From Wenzhouxiangella sediminis (lineage in GTDB: Bacteria > Pseudomonadota > Gammaproteobacteria > Xanthomonadales > Wenzhouxiangellaceae), in contig NZ_QUZK01000051.1 of NCBI RefSeq assembly GCF_003410055.1, forward strand, positions 1-64,000: DNA of 64,000 bases, written 5' to 3'. Below are positions 43,522 to 52,652 of the stretch, one piece after another; positions within the stretch are counted from its first letter, which is position 1, and the number at the start of each line of letters is the position of its first letter. Below the pieces are notes generated by a model. It worked only from the letters and a program-made list of their open reading frames with translations, made no database searches and was not told the DNA's origin. Made by a program: the position numbers and the translations under genes.

Positions 43522-44859
43522 CTATCGGCTCTTTACGGCCTTCTCGTAGAGCCCCGGGAACCGACCCTCGGGGTCGTATTCCCGCTTGAGGGATTCGTAG
43601 GCCTCGCGGTTGTACTCCTGCCAGAAGCGCTGTTCGTCGTAGGTGCTGCGCGAATACAGGCTCTTCTTGCCGCCGTGCCTGGCGACCAGGTCTTCGACCA
43701 AAGCGTTGTAATGGCCGTCGGGCTCGTCGCTGCGCACCATGTCCCAGAAACCGAAGTTGATGTAGGGCGTATCCGTGCGCAGCTCGAAAAGCGAGAAGCG
43801 GCCGTCGGGCACGACGAACGGACAGATCCAGACCGGGCGGATGCCGATCCGGGCTTCGAACTCGACCAGGAAGGCCGCGGCATTGTCGATCGGAATGTCG
43901 ACATCCTGGATGACCGATTCGGTGCGGGGACGGACGTGGCACATCATGCTCAGGGGCCAGCGATTGCTGGCCCGCATGACTTTCTGATAGGTGATGCTGT
44001 TGAGCCGCTTGCGCCCCATGAGAAAACGCAGGGGCTTGAAGTTCATGCCCAGGTTCTTGCTGCACCAGAACCAGTCGGTATCCCAACGCCACAGATAATC
44101 GTGGATCGAGAGGTAGTCTTCGCGCTTGTCCCGCAAGCTCTTCCAGTACTGCTGCATCCAGGTGTAGTCGCTGGGGGCCGTGTCGGGCGGCAACTCCTCG
44201 ACGAATCCCGCCCTGGTCAGCACGAATTCGCCGGGCGCGAAATACACCGCGTCAAGGTAGTCGCAAGTCGGCTGCTCGCATTCGTCGGCGATCGCGGCGA
44301 ACAAGTAGCCCGGATCGCTGAAGCGCGTGTGTTCCAGGCGAACGTGACGGGCCACCGGCACCAGCTCGACGCGTAGGCGCATGGCATAGCCGAGACTGCC
44401 GAAGGAATTCGGAAAACCGAAGAACAGTTCGCTTCGTTGGTCGGGAGAACAGGTCAGCACCCGACCGTCGGCGACGAGCACGTCCATTTCACTGACCGTG
44501 TGATGCACCAGGCCGTGTCGGAAAGCCATGGACTCGATGCCCAGGCCGGTCATCGCGCCCCCGACGGTAATGCTCTTCAATTCCGGCACGATGGCCGGCG
44601 CGAGCCCGAAAGGCAAGGTCGCGTCGACCAGGTCGGCGTAGGTCGTCATGCCTTCGACCTCGGCGACGCGCGCGTCGGGATCGATCTCGATGACGTGATC
44701 GAGCGAAGCCACGTCGAGCTGCGTGCGCTCGATCTCCTCGCGTGGACGAAAGAGATTGCTGGTGCGCTTGCGCAGGCGAACCGGACCGCGCGAGCCGGTC
44801 AACGCCTTCGAGAGCGCTTCAGTGCGGCGACGATGTGCCTCCCGGACATCCGTGCTCAT
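43522..44859 (-). CDS. FAD-binding oxidoreductase (DHCR24/FAD-linked oxidase type), partner of the Cfa-type methyltransferase
   Basis: A 445-residue flavoprotein of the VAO/FAD_binding_4 fold. RVAEVEGMTTYADLVDATLP and LKSITVGGAMTGLGIESMAFRHG are the FAD-binding blocks, and SFGSLGYAMRLRVELVPVA continues that domain. The protein resembles delta-24-sterol reductase-type enzymes rather than lactate dehydrogenases. It starts 3 bp after the stop of a Cfa-family methyltransferase, a pairing known from 10-methyl-branched (BfaA/BfaB, TmsA/TmsB) and furan fatty acid routes. A role in reducing or desaturating a methylated acyl chain is inferred from that pairing. Confidence 0.82.
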   Translation of the reverse strand: MSTDVREAHRRRTEALSKALTGSRGPVRLRKRTSNLFRPREEIERTQLDVASLDHVIEIDPDARVAEVEGMTTYADLVDATLPFGLAPAIVPELKSITVGGAMTGLGIESMAFRHGLVHHTVSEMDVLVADGRVLTCSPDQRSELFFGFPNSFGSLGYAMRLRVELVPVARHVRLEHTRFSDPGYLFAAIADECEQPTCDYLDAVYFAPGEFVLTRAGFVEELPPDTAPSDYTWMQQYWKSLRDKREDYLSIHDYLWRWDTDWFWCSKNLGMNFKPLRFLMGRKRLNSITYQKVMRASNRWPLSMMCHVRPRTESVIQDVDIPIDNAAAFLVEFEARIGIRPVWICPFVVPDGRFSLFELRTDTPYINFGFWDMVRSDEPDGHYNALVEDLVARHGGKKSLYSRSTYDEQRFWQEYNREAYESLKREYDPEGRFPGLYEKAVKSR

Positions 44860-44862
44860 GCT

Positions 44863-45993
44863 TCAGCGCACCGGAACATAGCGCGGGATATCGCCGTGGC
44901 TGAGCACCAGCTGCCAGAGATTCAGACCGCGCGAACGAAAGGCGCCGGCGGAACAGTTGAGATAGAAGCGCCACATCCGATAGAAGCGCTCGTCCAGGCC
45001 GTCCCGTTCGGACAGTTCCGGCCAGGCGCCGAGGAAATTCGACTCCCAGGCCATCAGGGTTCGATCATAGTCCGGGCCGAAATTGTGCCAGTCCTCGAGG
45101 ACGAGGAGACCTTCCTTGGCGCGAGTCAGCTGCGCTTCGGAAGGAATCACGCCGCCCGGGAAAATGTACTTCCGGATCCAGGCATCGGCGGTCGTTCGGC
45201 TGACATTGCCGCCGATGGTGTGCAGCAGGGCCAGGCCGCCGGCCTTGAGCCGCGCACGAACCAGCTCGAAAAAGCCGCGATAGTTCTTGGGGCCGACGTG
45301 CTCCATCAGCCCGACGCTGACGACCCGGTCGAAGGTCTCGGGCTCGTCGATGGCCTCCCGGTAATCTTGCAGGCGCACGTCCACAGGCAGCCCCTGGCAG
45401 ATCCGGCGGGCATACTCGACCTGTCGACGGCTGATATTGAAACTCACCACTTCGCAGTCGTGCTCGGCGGCCAGGTAGCGCGCCAGTTCGCCGAAACCGC
45501 CGCCGAGCTCGAGAATCCGCATGCCCGGTTTCAGATCCAGTTTCTGCGCCACCAGCGCCAGCTTGGCGCGCTGAGCCTCATCGAGCGACCCGATCTGCCC
45601 TTCCCGGCCGTAGTAGGCGCAGGTGTACTGCATGGTCGGACCGAGCATCGCTTCGTAGAGACGGGTGGAGAGGTCGTAGTGCTGCTCGGCCACCTGGCGC
45701 GAGCGCCGGCGGCTCTGCTGGTTGGCCAGCTTGCTCAGCAGGACCTGGGCGATGGTCGACGGCGTGCGGATACGGTCTTCGATGCGGGCGCGCTGAACGC
45801 GAACGAAAAACTCGTCGAGCTTTTCGACATCCCACCAGTCGTCCATGTAGGCCTCGCCCACGCCGAGCGACCCTTCAGCCAGTGCACGCCGATAGAAGCG
45901 GTCGTCATGAACCTTCAGGTCCCAGGGACGATCGCCGTCGATCTGCACATCGGCCGACTCGAGCAGTTCTGCCACTTTCCGTTTCGCTGACAC
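44863..45993 (-). CDS. cfa: Cyclopropane-fatty-acyl-phospholipid synthase family methyltransferase
   Basis: A SAM-dependent enzyme adding a methyl or methylene carbon to unsaturated acyl chains of membrane phospholipids. MQYTCAYYGREG, GMRILELGGGFGELARYLA (SAM motif), VSVGLMEHVGPKNYRGFFE, LLHTIGGN and EDWHNFGPDYDRTLMAW closely track E. coli Cfa. The start is a GTG at 45993 with GAGGGAG 7 bp upstream, giving 376 residues; the open frame further upstream looks non-coding. Tyr replaces Trp in the usual CAYW. The tight link to the FAD oxidoreductase suggests the product may be methyl-branched instead of a plain cyclopropane. Confidence 0.87.
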   Translation of the reverse strand: MSAKRKVAELLESADVQIDGDRPWDLKVHDDRFYRRALAEGSLGVGEAYMDDWWDVEKLDEFFVRVQRARIEDRIRTPSTIAQVLLSKLANQQSRRRSRQVAEQHYDLSTRLYEAMLGPTMQYTCAYYGREGQIGSLDEAQRAKLALVAQKLDLKPGMRILELGGGFGELARYLAAEHDCEVVSFNISRRQVEYARRICQGLPVDVRLQDYREAIDEPETFDRVVSVGLMEHVGPKNYRGFFELVRARLKAGGLALLHTIGGNVSRTTADAWIRKYIFPGGVIPSEAQLTRAKEGLLVLEDWHNFGPDYDRTLMAWESNFLGAWPELSERDGLDERFYRMWRFYLNCSAGAFRSRGLNLWQLVLSHGDIPRYVPVR

Positions 45994-46160
45994 CACGCCG
46001 CTCCCTCTGTCACGGTGGTTTCCAGTCGAATCGCAACCGCCAGACAACCCCCTTCCGCCTGATCGGCACTTGCCAGAAAGCCTAGTCGTCCGGGCCGGGC
46101 CGGTCAAGGTGCCGGGTTTGCCACGATCCAGGCAGACGAGGCGGCGGTGTCATCAAACAA

Positions 46161-47045
46161 TCAACGCAACAGCAACACGGGAATCGTGCAGTTCTGCAGC
46201 ACGGCGGTCGTCGTGCTGCCGACGATCAGGTGGCGGATGCGCGAGTGTCCGTAGGCACCCATGACCAGCAGGTCGATGTCGAACAGTTCGACCTGTTCTG
46301 CAATCACGTCTTCGGCATTGCCCGGACGCACCACGACTTGCGGCGCATAGCCGGCGGCTTCCAGTTCCCGGCAGGCCCGCTCCAGCCTGTCGCGCATCGG
46401 CCCGTCTTCGCTGCCGGCTACGATCAAGTGGCAGTCGAGCCCATGCAGAAGCGGGCTCTGACAGACCATGGCCACGCACTTGCGGCTGGTGTCGCTGCCA
46501 TCGTAAGCGATGGCGAAGGACCGGACCGGACGGAACCGCCGCGAGGCGACAAGCAAGGGACGATGCACCGCGCGGACGGTGCGCTCGAGGTTGGCGCCCA
46601 GGTGGCCCTTGCCGAAATCCACCGACTCGCCGCGCTTGCCGATCACGAACAGGCGGACGTCTTGCTCCAGCTGCGTGGCGGTTTCGACGAGGGTGCCGTG
46701 ACGCTGCAGGCTCTCGGGCTCCCGGGCGCCCGCCTTCGCAGCGCGTTCGGTCGCGCGCTCCAGCAGCGCGCGGCCCTGCTGCATGGCCAAGCGCGAGCGC
46801 TGGGCGTCGAGTTCGGCGAGCTCCTCGAGCAGGGCCGACTGTGTATCGACGCCGATATTGCCGCTGTAGTCCGCCGAAACCGCTCCGGACGTTTCCCGGT
46901 CGAGGACGTGCAGGCAGACCAGCGCGGCGTCCAGTCGTGCCGAAGCCCAGGCGGCATAGTCGATCACCGAATCGGCATAGATCGAGGTATCGAGGCAGGC
47001 CATGACCTTGCCGTCTTGAGGAATGGTGTAGTCAGTGTTGCTCAT
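46161..47045 (-). CDS. Tandem universal stress protein (UspA-type)
   Basis: 294 residues with two Usp domains. The first (about 12-150, MACLDTSIYADSVIDYAAWA) lacks a clear nucleotide loop. The second (about 165-294) has VMGAYGHSRIRHLIVGSTT, the G-2X-G-9X-G-S/T ATP-binding motif. Like E. coli UspE in layout. It follows the SulP gene by 12 bp, so the two are an operon. Confidence 0.92.
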   Translation of the reverse strand: MSNTDYTIPQDGKVMACLDTSIYADSVIDYAAWASARLDAALVCLHVLDRETSGAVSADYSGNIGVDTQSALLEELAELDAQRSRLAMQQGRALLERATERAAKAGAREPESLQRHGTLVETATQLEQDVRLFVIGKRGESVDFGKGHLGANLERTVRAVHRPLLVASRRFRPVRSFAIAYDGSDTSRKCVAMVCQSPLLHGLDCHLIVAGSEDGPMRDRLERACRELEAAGYAPQVVVRPGNAEDVIAEQVELFDIDLLVMGAYGHSRIRHLIVGSTTTAVLQNCTIPVLLLR

Positions 47046-47057
47046 CGCGGCGTCTCC

Positions 47058-48539
47058 TCAGTGCCCCAGCAGTTTCTCGGCATCGGGTTTGTCGTGCACA
47101 CCCAGGCGGTCCACCAGCGTTCGGCTGGCTTCGTCCATTCCGACAACCTCGACCTCGACCCCTTCGCGCCGGAATTTCAGTATCACCCGATCCAGCGCGC
47201 CAACGGCACTGAGATCCCAGAAGTGCGCGTTGGAGACGTCGATTCGCACCCGCTCCACCACTTCCCGGAAATCGAAGGCGCCCAGGAACTCTGCAGCGGA
47301 AGCAAAGAAGACCTGCCCGGTGACGGTATAGCGGCGGGTGCGCCCTTCGTCTTCCTGGTGCCTGGCCACGACCAGGACCTGCCCGACCTTGCGGGCGAAG
47401 CCCAGCGCGGAGAGCAGCACACCGGTCAGCACGCCCTTGGCGAGGTCGTGAGTGAACACGGTGACCACGACCGTTCCGATCATCACCAGGCTCGATGTCC
47501 TGGGATGGTGCCTGAGATTGGCGATCGACTGCCAGCTGAAAGTCCCGATCGACACCATGATCATGACCGCCACCAGGGCCGCCATGGGAATCATGCCCAC
47601 GTAGTCGCCCAGGAAGACCACCATCAGCAGGAGGACGACACCGGCGACGAGGCTCGAAAGCCGCCCGCGCCCGCCGGATTTCACGTTGATCACCGACTGC
47701 CCGATCATGGCGCAGCCGGCCATGCCGCCGAAGAAACCGGAGACGATATTGGCCAGCCCCTGCCCCCTGGCCTCGCGGTGCTTGTCGCTGGGCGTGTCGG
47801 TCAGGTCGTCGACGATCTGCGCGGTCAGGAAGGACTCGAGCAGTCCCACCACCATCATGGTCGTCGAGACCGGCAGGATGATCATCAAGGTTTCGAGCGT
47901 CCAGGGGATGTCGGGCAGCAGGAAAGTGGGCAGGGAATCGGGCAGCTCGCCCTTGTCGCCCACGGTCGGCACTTCGATGCCCATGGCGACCGCCGCAGCC
48001 GTCAGCAGCACGATCGCCACCAGCGGAGACGGAACGGCGCGGGTGAGATACGGCAGGCCATAGATGATCAGAAGACCGACGGCAACCATCGGGTACACCA
48101 TCCCGGGCACACCGATCAGCTCCGGGAGCTGGGCCAGGAAAATGAGAATCGCCAGCGCATTGACGAAACCGGTCACGACCGACCGCGACACGAAGCGCAT
48201 CAGATCGGCCAGCTTGAGGTAGCCGGCGACGATCTGTAGCAGGCCGGTCAGCACCGTGGCGGCCAGCAGGTACTGCAGGCCGTGGTCGCGGACCAGGGTC
48301 ACCATCAGCAAGGCCATGGCGCCCGTGGCCGCCGAAATCATGCCGGGACGGCCGCCCGTGAACGCGATCACCACGGCGATGCAGAAAGAAGCGTACAGCC
48401 CGACCCGGGGATCCAGGCCCGCGATCAGGGAAAAGGCGATCGCCTCGGGGATCAGGGCCAGCGCAACCACCAGGCCGGCCAGTACGTCGGCACGGACATT
48501 GGAAAGCCAGTCGCGCCGGATGGCATAGAGGACATTCAT
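47058..48539 (-). CDS. SulP-family anion transporter with STAS domain
   Basis: 493 residues: about 12-14 transmembrane segments with SulP motifs ([20 protein letters not shown] near residue 25, [17 protein letters not shown] near 265), then a C-terminal STAS domain (about 400-490, [13 protein letters not shown] and [15 protein letters not shown]). Bacterial members carry sulfate, bicarbonate or dicarboxylates. Sulfate would suit the PAPS genes but they are 44 kb away. The Usp gene follows. Confidence 0.92.
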   Translation of the reverse strand: MNVLYAIRRDWLSNVRADVLAGLVVALALIPEAIAFSLIAGLDPRVGLYASFCIAVVIAFTGGRPGMISAATGAMALLMVTLVRDHGLQYLLAATVLTGLLQIVAGYLKLADLMRFVSRSVVTGFVNALAILIFLAQLPELIGVPGMVYPMVAVGLLIIYGLPYLTRAVPSPLVAIVLLTAAAVAMGIEVPTVGDKGELPDSLPTFLLPDIPWTLETLMIILPVSTTMMVVGLLESFLTAQIVDDLTDTPSDKHREARGQGLANIVSGFFGGMAGCAMIGQSVINVKSGGRGRLSSLVAGVVLLLMVVFLGDYVGMIPMAALVAVMIMVSIGTFSWQSIANLRHHPRTSSLVMIGTVVVTVFTHDLAKGVLTGVLLSALGFARKVGQVLVVARHQEDEGRTRRYTVTGQVFFASAAEFLGAFDFREVVERVRIDVSNAHFWDLSAVGALDRVILKFRREGVEVEVVGMDEASRTLVDRLGVHDKPDAEKLLGH

Positions 48540-48688
48540 TCGGGCAAAACCTTATGGCCCGAACAGCGATGTCCGGACTGTGGGATAGGTCTGGGAGCTG
48601 GTTCAGCGGAACGGTACGACTGTAGAAGCCATGACCGGACCCGGGTGAACCGCAATCGAAGCGGCGCGCATTGTAAACCAGTTTGCGG

Positions 48689-48702
48689 TTCTTGACACTT
48701 CG
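48689..48702. promoter_or_regulatory. Shared 14-mer upstream of the response regulator
   Basis: TTCTTGACACTTCG, 40 bp before the response-regulator ATG, recurs exactly at 50788 before the Spy/CpxP-like gene. No matching -10 stands 16-18 bp downstream of TTGACA in either copy, so it may be an operator as well as, or in place of, a -35. Confidence 0.4.
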
Positions 48703-48741
48703 GGACGGACAATCGGCCCCGGATCGCGCTAAATTGGCGCC

Positions 48742-49440
48742 ATGAAGCAGCCCAGCGTCCTGATCGTCGACGACGATGTCGAGCTCTGCGCGATGCTCGA
48801 GGAGTTTCTCGCGGGCGAAGGTATGAGCGTCACCAGTGTCCATGATGGCGAAACGGGCCGCACCCGGGCGACGCAGCCGCAGCCACCCGACGCCGTGGTC
48901 CTCGACGTGATGATGCCCGGCGCCAACGGATTCGATGTACTGCGCGAGATCAGGCGCCACGGCGACGTGCCGGTGATCATGCTCACCGCCCGGGGCGACG
49001 ACACCGACCGGATCGTCGGGCTCGAGCTGGGTGCCGACGATTACCTCCCCAAACCCTTCAATCCGCGCGAACTCGCTGCGCGTCTGCGCGCCGTGTGGCG
49101 GCGCGGCCGACCCGGTCCGGCAGAACAAGGTCCCGCCCAGGTCGGCCGCCTGCGCCTGGATCCGGAGAACCGGAATGCCGAGGGGGCCGCCGGCCGGATC
49201 GTCCTTACCGGCGCGGAGTTCGCACTGCTGGAAATGCTGGCGCGCACACCCGGCGAAGTCCACTCCAAGGACGCGCTGTCGCAGTATGCCCTGGGGCGCG
49301 AGGCGATGCCCTTCGATCGAAGCGTGGACACGCACGTCAGCCGGCTGCGCCACAAGCTGGAGGAAGCGGGTGCCGGCGTCAGCATTCGCAACGTCCGCGG
49401 GCGCGGCTACTGCCTGACGGCGGACGGGGATGCGCCGTGA
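48742..49440 (+). CDS. OmpR-family response regulator (CpxR-like)
   Basis: 232 residues. The receiver (about 1-118) has the acidic pair in VLIVDDDVEL, the phosphorylated Asp in VVLDVMMPGANG, and the conserved Thr and Lys in MLTARGDD and YLPKPFNPREL. The C-terminal winged helix (about 135-230) ends SRLRHKLEEAG..IRNVRGRGYCL. The next gene, the kinase, starts at a GTG overlapping its stop codon. With the Spy/CpxP-like gene downstream, this looks like a Cpx-type envelope-stress circuit. Confidence 0.93.
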   Translation: MKQPSVLIVDDDVELCAMLEEFLAGEGMSVTSVHDGETGRTRATQPQPPDAVVLDVMMPGANGFDVLREIRRHGDVPVIMLTARGDDTDRIVGLELGADDYLPKPFNPRELAARLRAVWRRGRPGPAEQGPAQVGRLRLDPENRNAEGAAGRIVLTGAEFALLEMLARTPGEVHSKDALSQYALGREAMPFDRSVDTHVSRLRHKLEEAGAGVSIRNVRGRGYCLTADGDAP

Positions 49441-50783
49441 ACCGGCTTTCGGTCCGCGTCTTCCTGGCTTTCTGGGCGGTCATCGTCCTGACCCTGGTTT
49501 CGGTGGTCCTGATCAACTCCCAGATCCACCGCTACCAACGCGGAGAGGAATTCGAACAGGAGCGCACGGAGTTCATCGAAGAGCGGGTCGTTGCCCCGGC
49601 CCGGGCGGCGCTGAACCGGCACGGTGAGCGCGGCCTGAAAAGATGGCTGATGGCCGCAAGGGCCCGCTCCCGCGTGCTGGACCTGCACGTCGTGAACGCA
49701 AACGGCGTGGAACTGCTCGGCGAGCGGCTGCCCAGGCACGGCCGTCCACTGGTCGAGGCTTGGCGATCCGGACGGGATTTGGGCCATGCGGGGGGCACCC
49801 ACCGCTGGGTGCGCGAACTCCAGGCACCGGGCGGCCGCGACTACCTGCTGATCATCTCGCGACCGCCCCGACCTTTCCTTTTCCGCCTGTTCGGACCCTT
49901 CGGTCCACTGGGCCTGCTCGTCGTCGCGATTTTCATCAGCGGGTTGATCAGTTTCGCGCTGGCCCGCTACATCGCCCGCCCGATGCAGCGCATGCGCGAA
50001 GCCGGCAGCGCGCTGGGCAGCGGCGACCTGGCCGCGCGCCTGCCCGGGCGGCTCACCCGAAGACGCGACGAGATCGGCGGCCTGGCCCGCGATTTCAACC
50101 GCATGGCCGACCAGCTGTCACAAATGATCAGCGGCCAGCAGCAGTTGCTGCGCGATGTCTCGCACGAACTGCGCTCGCCGCTGGCACGGATCCAGGTGGC
50201 GCTGTCGCTGGCCGAGCGCGACAACGATCCCCGCCACCTTGAACGGATCCGCGTCGAGGGCGAGCGCCTGGACCTACTGGTCGGCGAAATTCTCGCCTAT
50301 GCGCGGCTGCAGCATGCCGATCCGCTGGCGGATCGGACATTCGACCTGGTCGAGTGCGTTACCGATATCGTCGCCGACGCCCGCCTGGAAGGCCGGGCGC
50401 GAAAGGTCGGGGTCGAGTTCGAGGCCCCGGAGCGGCTGCCGGCCCAAGGCGATGAACAAGCCTTGCGTCACGCCATCGAGAACGTGATTCGCAACGCCGT
50501 CCGCCACAGCCCCGCGGATGCCGTCGTGAACGTCGTGCTGCGACAGCATGGAGATCGAATCCGCTTGCGGGTGACCGACCGGGGCCCGGGCGTCGATCCG
50601 GGCGACCTGCAACGAATCTTCGAACCCTTCGTGCGGCTCAGTCCGGGCCGGAGCGAATCCGGCGTCGGCGGCGGAATCGGCCTGGCCATCGCCCGGGCGG
50701 CCGTGGAGCGGCACGGCGGCGAGATCATCGCCGAGAACGCGCCCGACGGCGGGCTGGTCGTCACGCTGGACTTGCCGCAGTAG
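49437..50783 (+). CDS. Sensor histidine kinase (CpxA-like)
   Basis: 448 residues from GTG 49437, which overlaps the response-regulator stop. A transmembrane helix (about 8-28), a periplasmic sensor (about 30-155), a second helix (about 160-180), HAMP (RYIARPMQRMREAGSALG), the phosphoacceptor box RDVSHELRSPLARIQVALSL, and the ATPase N, G1 and G2 boxes (ENVIRNAVRHSP, DRGPGVDPGD, GGGIGLAIARAAVERHGG). The periplasmic domain should sense misfolded protein or an antagonist such as the Spy/CpxP-like product. Confidence 0.93.
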   Translation: MNRLSVRVFLAFWAVIVLTLVSVVLINSQIHRYQRGEEFEQERTEFIEERVVAPARAALNRHGERGLKRWLMAARARSRVLDLHVVNANGVELLGERLPRHGRPLVEAWRSGRDLGHAGGTHRWVRELQAPGGRDYLLIISRPPRPFLFRLFGPFGPLGLLVVAIFISGLISFALARYIARPMQRMREAGSALGSGDLAARLPGRLTRRRDEIGGLARDFNRMADQLSQMISGQQQLLRDVSHELRSPLARIQVALSLAERDNDPRHLERIRVEGERLDLLVGEILAYARLQHADPLADRTFDLVECVTDIVADARLEGRARKVGVEFEAPERLPAQGDEQALRHAIENVIRNAVRHSPADAVVNVVLRQHGDRIRLRVTDRGPGVDPGDLQRIFEPFVRLSPGRSESGVGGGIGLAIARAAVERHGGEIIAENAPDGGLVVTLDLPQ

Positions 50784-50787
50784 ACGT

Positions 50788-50801
50788 TTCTTGACACTTC
50801 G
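50788..50801. promoter_or_regulatory. Shared 14-mer upstream of the Spy/CpxP-like gene
   Basis: A second copy of TTCTTGACACTTCG, 102 bp before the ATG. A further TTGAC follows exactly 20 bp later (50811), two helical turns away. Confidence 0.4.
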
Positions 50802-50902
50802 AACAACCGCTTGACCCAACTTGTCGCGCGCCGCGCGCAGACTGGAATCGTGATCGGACAACGTTCGGTCACGCCCCAAACCCGAACCATGGAGAAAGCG
50901 CA

Positions 50903-51469
50903 ATGATGACTTCCCGACTGACCAAAACCATCGCCGGCCTGGCCTTGCTCTGCCTGTCCTCGCTGGCTCTCGCCCGCGGCCCGGTGGACAACCTGGCCGA
51001 GCGGCTCGACCTGGATGAACAGCAGGTCGCGACGATCACCGCGCTGTTCGACGAGCACCGCGACTACATGCACAACGAGATCCAGTGGCGCGACGCCGAC
51101 GGCAATCCCGATCCGGAGGCCCGGGAACAAGTCCGCGCGGCCAGGGAAGCCCTGCACCAGGAGATCCTGGCCGTGCTCGACGAGGAGCAGGCGGCCCGCT
51201 TCGAACAGATGAAGGAGCACCGGGAACGCCGCCATGCACGCGCAGGTCACGACAAGCGTCGCGGCAATCGCCTGGCCTATGCACTGGGCCAGCTCGACCT
51301 GAGCGACCAGCAAAAGGAGGCGATCCAGACCCTCATGGCCGAGCACCGAGCCGAGCGCATGCACGAGCGCGGAGCGCTTCGATCCGAGCTGGCCTCGATC
51401 CTGACCGAGGAACAGCTGGCCGAACTCGAGACCATGCGCGAAGCGCATCGCGGACGCCGCAACCGCTGA
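50903..51469 (+). CDS. Spy/CpxP-like periplasmic protein
   Basis: 188 residues with a signal peptide cleaved near ALARG. The mature chain is highly charged and helical, with two LTxxQ-type motifs (LDLDEQQVATITALFDEH and LDLSDQQKEAIQTLMAEH), plus LDEEQAARFEQM and LTEEQLAELETM. This layout is that of CpxP/Spy chaperones, duplicated here. It follows the two-component genes and would act as their feedback inhibitor or as a stress chaperone. Transcription probably ends at the hairpin at 51479. Confidence 0.85.
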   Translation: MMTSRLTKTIAGLALLCLSSLALARGPVDNLAERLDLDEQQVATITALFDEHRDYMHNEIQWRDADGNPDPEAREQVRAAREALHQEILAVLDEEQAARFEQMKEHRERRHARAGHDKRRGNRLAYALGQLDLSDQQKEAIQTLMAEHRAERMHERGALRSELASILTEEQLAELETMREAHRGRRNR

Positions 51470-51478
51470 ACGCGAACC

Positions 51479-51515
51479 GCGGGCTTCGCGCGTCCACTGG
51501 GCGTGCGAAGCCCGC
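51479..51515 (+). terminator. Hairpin after the Spy/CpxP-like gene
   Basis: Perfect 11-bp stem GCGGGCTTCGC/GCGAAGCCCGC around a 15-base loop, 10 bp after the stop. It lacks a T-run. Confidence 0.55.
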
Positions 51516-51566
51516 CGCATTCCCGATATGGATAATGGCCGGACACATTGTTTCGGGAGTTGAGGA

Positions 51567-52541
51567 ATGCGAGGGATTCAGATCACGGAATTCGGAAATC
51601 CGGCGGCCATCGGCGTCAGCGAATTGCCGCAGCCGCCCGAGCCGGGCCCGGGCGAGGTCCGTCTCGACGTCGGCGGCGTGGGTGTCGGCTTCTTCGACGG
51701 TCTCCTGATCCGCGGCGACTACCAGATCCGGCCCGAGCTGCCTTTCGTGCCCGGCAGTTCGATGGCGGGCACCGTCGAGTCGGTGGGTGAAGGCGTCGCT
51801 CATGTCAGGCCCGGCGACCGGGTCGCCGCTTTCGCCCTCCACGGCGGCCTGGCGGAGCAGGTGACCCTGCCGGCTGCTTCCTGTGCGCCGCTGCCGCCGG
51901 ACCTTGAGCCGGTGCAGGCCGCCAACTTCTTCATTTCCTGGGCCACGAGTCTCTTCGGCCTGCGCGAAATCGGCAACGTGAAGGAAGGTGAGACCGTCCT
52001 TGTTCTCGGCGCATCGGGAAGCACCGGCACCACGGCCATCGAGTGCGCCAGGGCGCTGGGAGCAAAGGTAATCGCCTGTGCCTCCAGCGAGGACAAGAGG
52101 AATCACTGCCTGACCCACGGGGCCGATGCCGTCGTGGACTACACGGCCGACGGCTGGCGCGACGAAGTCAAGGCAATCACCGGCAAGCGCGGCGTCGACA
52201 TCGTCTACGATCCGGTCGGCGGCGATACCTCGGAGGCCGCATTGCGACTGCTGGCCCCCGGCGGACGTTTCCTGGTCGTGGGCTTCGTCGCCGGCATGGC
52301 GAAGCTCCCGATGAACCTGCCGCTGCTCAAGCGCTGTTCCATCCACGGCGTCAACTGGGGCGGCACGGTCATGGCCGATCCCACCGTGGTCCCGCCGGTC
52401 ATCAAGACGCTGGCTGAATGGACCTTGTCGGGGCGGATCGATCCCACGCCGACCCGGGTCTATGACCTGGCCGATGCCGGCCAGGCCTTCGAAGCACTGT
52501 TCGGCCGCACTTCGACCGGCAGCCTGGTCGTCAGGCCCTGA
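51567..52541 (+). CDS. MDR-type NADPH:quinone oxidoreductase family protein
   Basis: 324 residues of the zinc-less quinone-oxidoreductase branch of the medium-chain dehydrogenases. The N-terminal GroES-like domain (PEPGPGEVRLDVGGVGVGFF, PGSSMAGTVESVGEGV) is followed by a Rossmann domain with VLVLGASGSTGTTAIECARA. No zinc-binding Cys cluster is present. It resembles NADPH:quinone reductases and enoyl reductases; the exact substrate is unknown. GGGAG lies about 8 bp upstream. Confidence 0.9.
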   Translation: MRGIQITEFGNPAAIGVSELPQPPEPGPGEVRLDVGGVGVGFFDGLLIRGDYQIRPELPFVPGSSMAGTVESVGEGVAHVRPGDRVAAFALHGGLAEQVTLPAASCAPLPPDLEPVQAANFFISWATSLFGLREIGNVKEGETVLVLGASGSTGTTAIECARALGAKVIACASSEDKRNHCLTHGADAVVDYTADGWRDEVKAITGKRGVDIVYDPVGGDTSEAALRLLAPGGRFLVVGFVAGMAKLPMNLPLLKRCSIHGVNWGGTVMADPTVVPPVIKTLAEWTLSGRIDPTPTRVYDLADAGQAFEALFGRTSTGSLVVRP

Positions 52542-52652
52542 GGCTTCACTGGCCCGCTCCGGGCCGGGGTCGAAACATGACTTCTGGCGCATGCCCTTGC
52601 CTGCGCCGGGAGTTTACAGTTTCCGGTCGAGTCAACAAAAACCGGGAAGACA

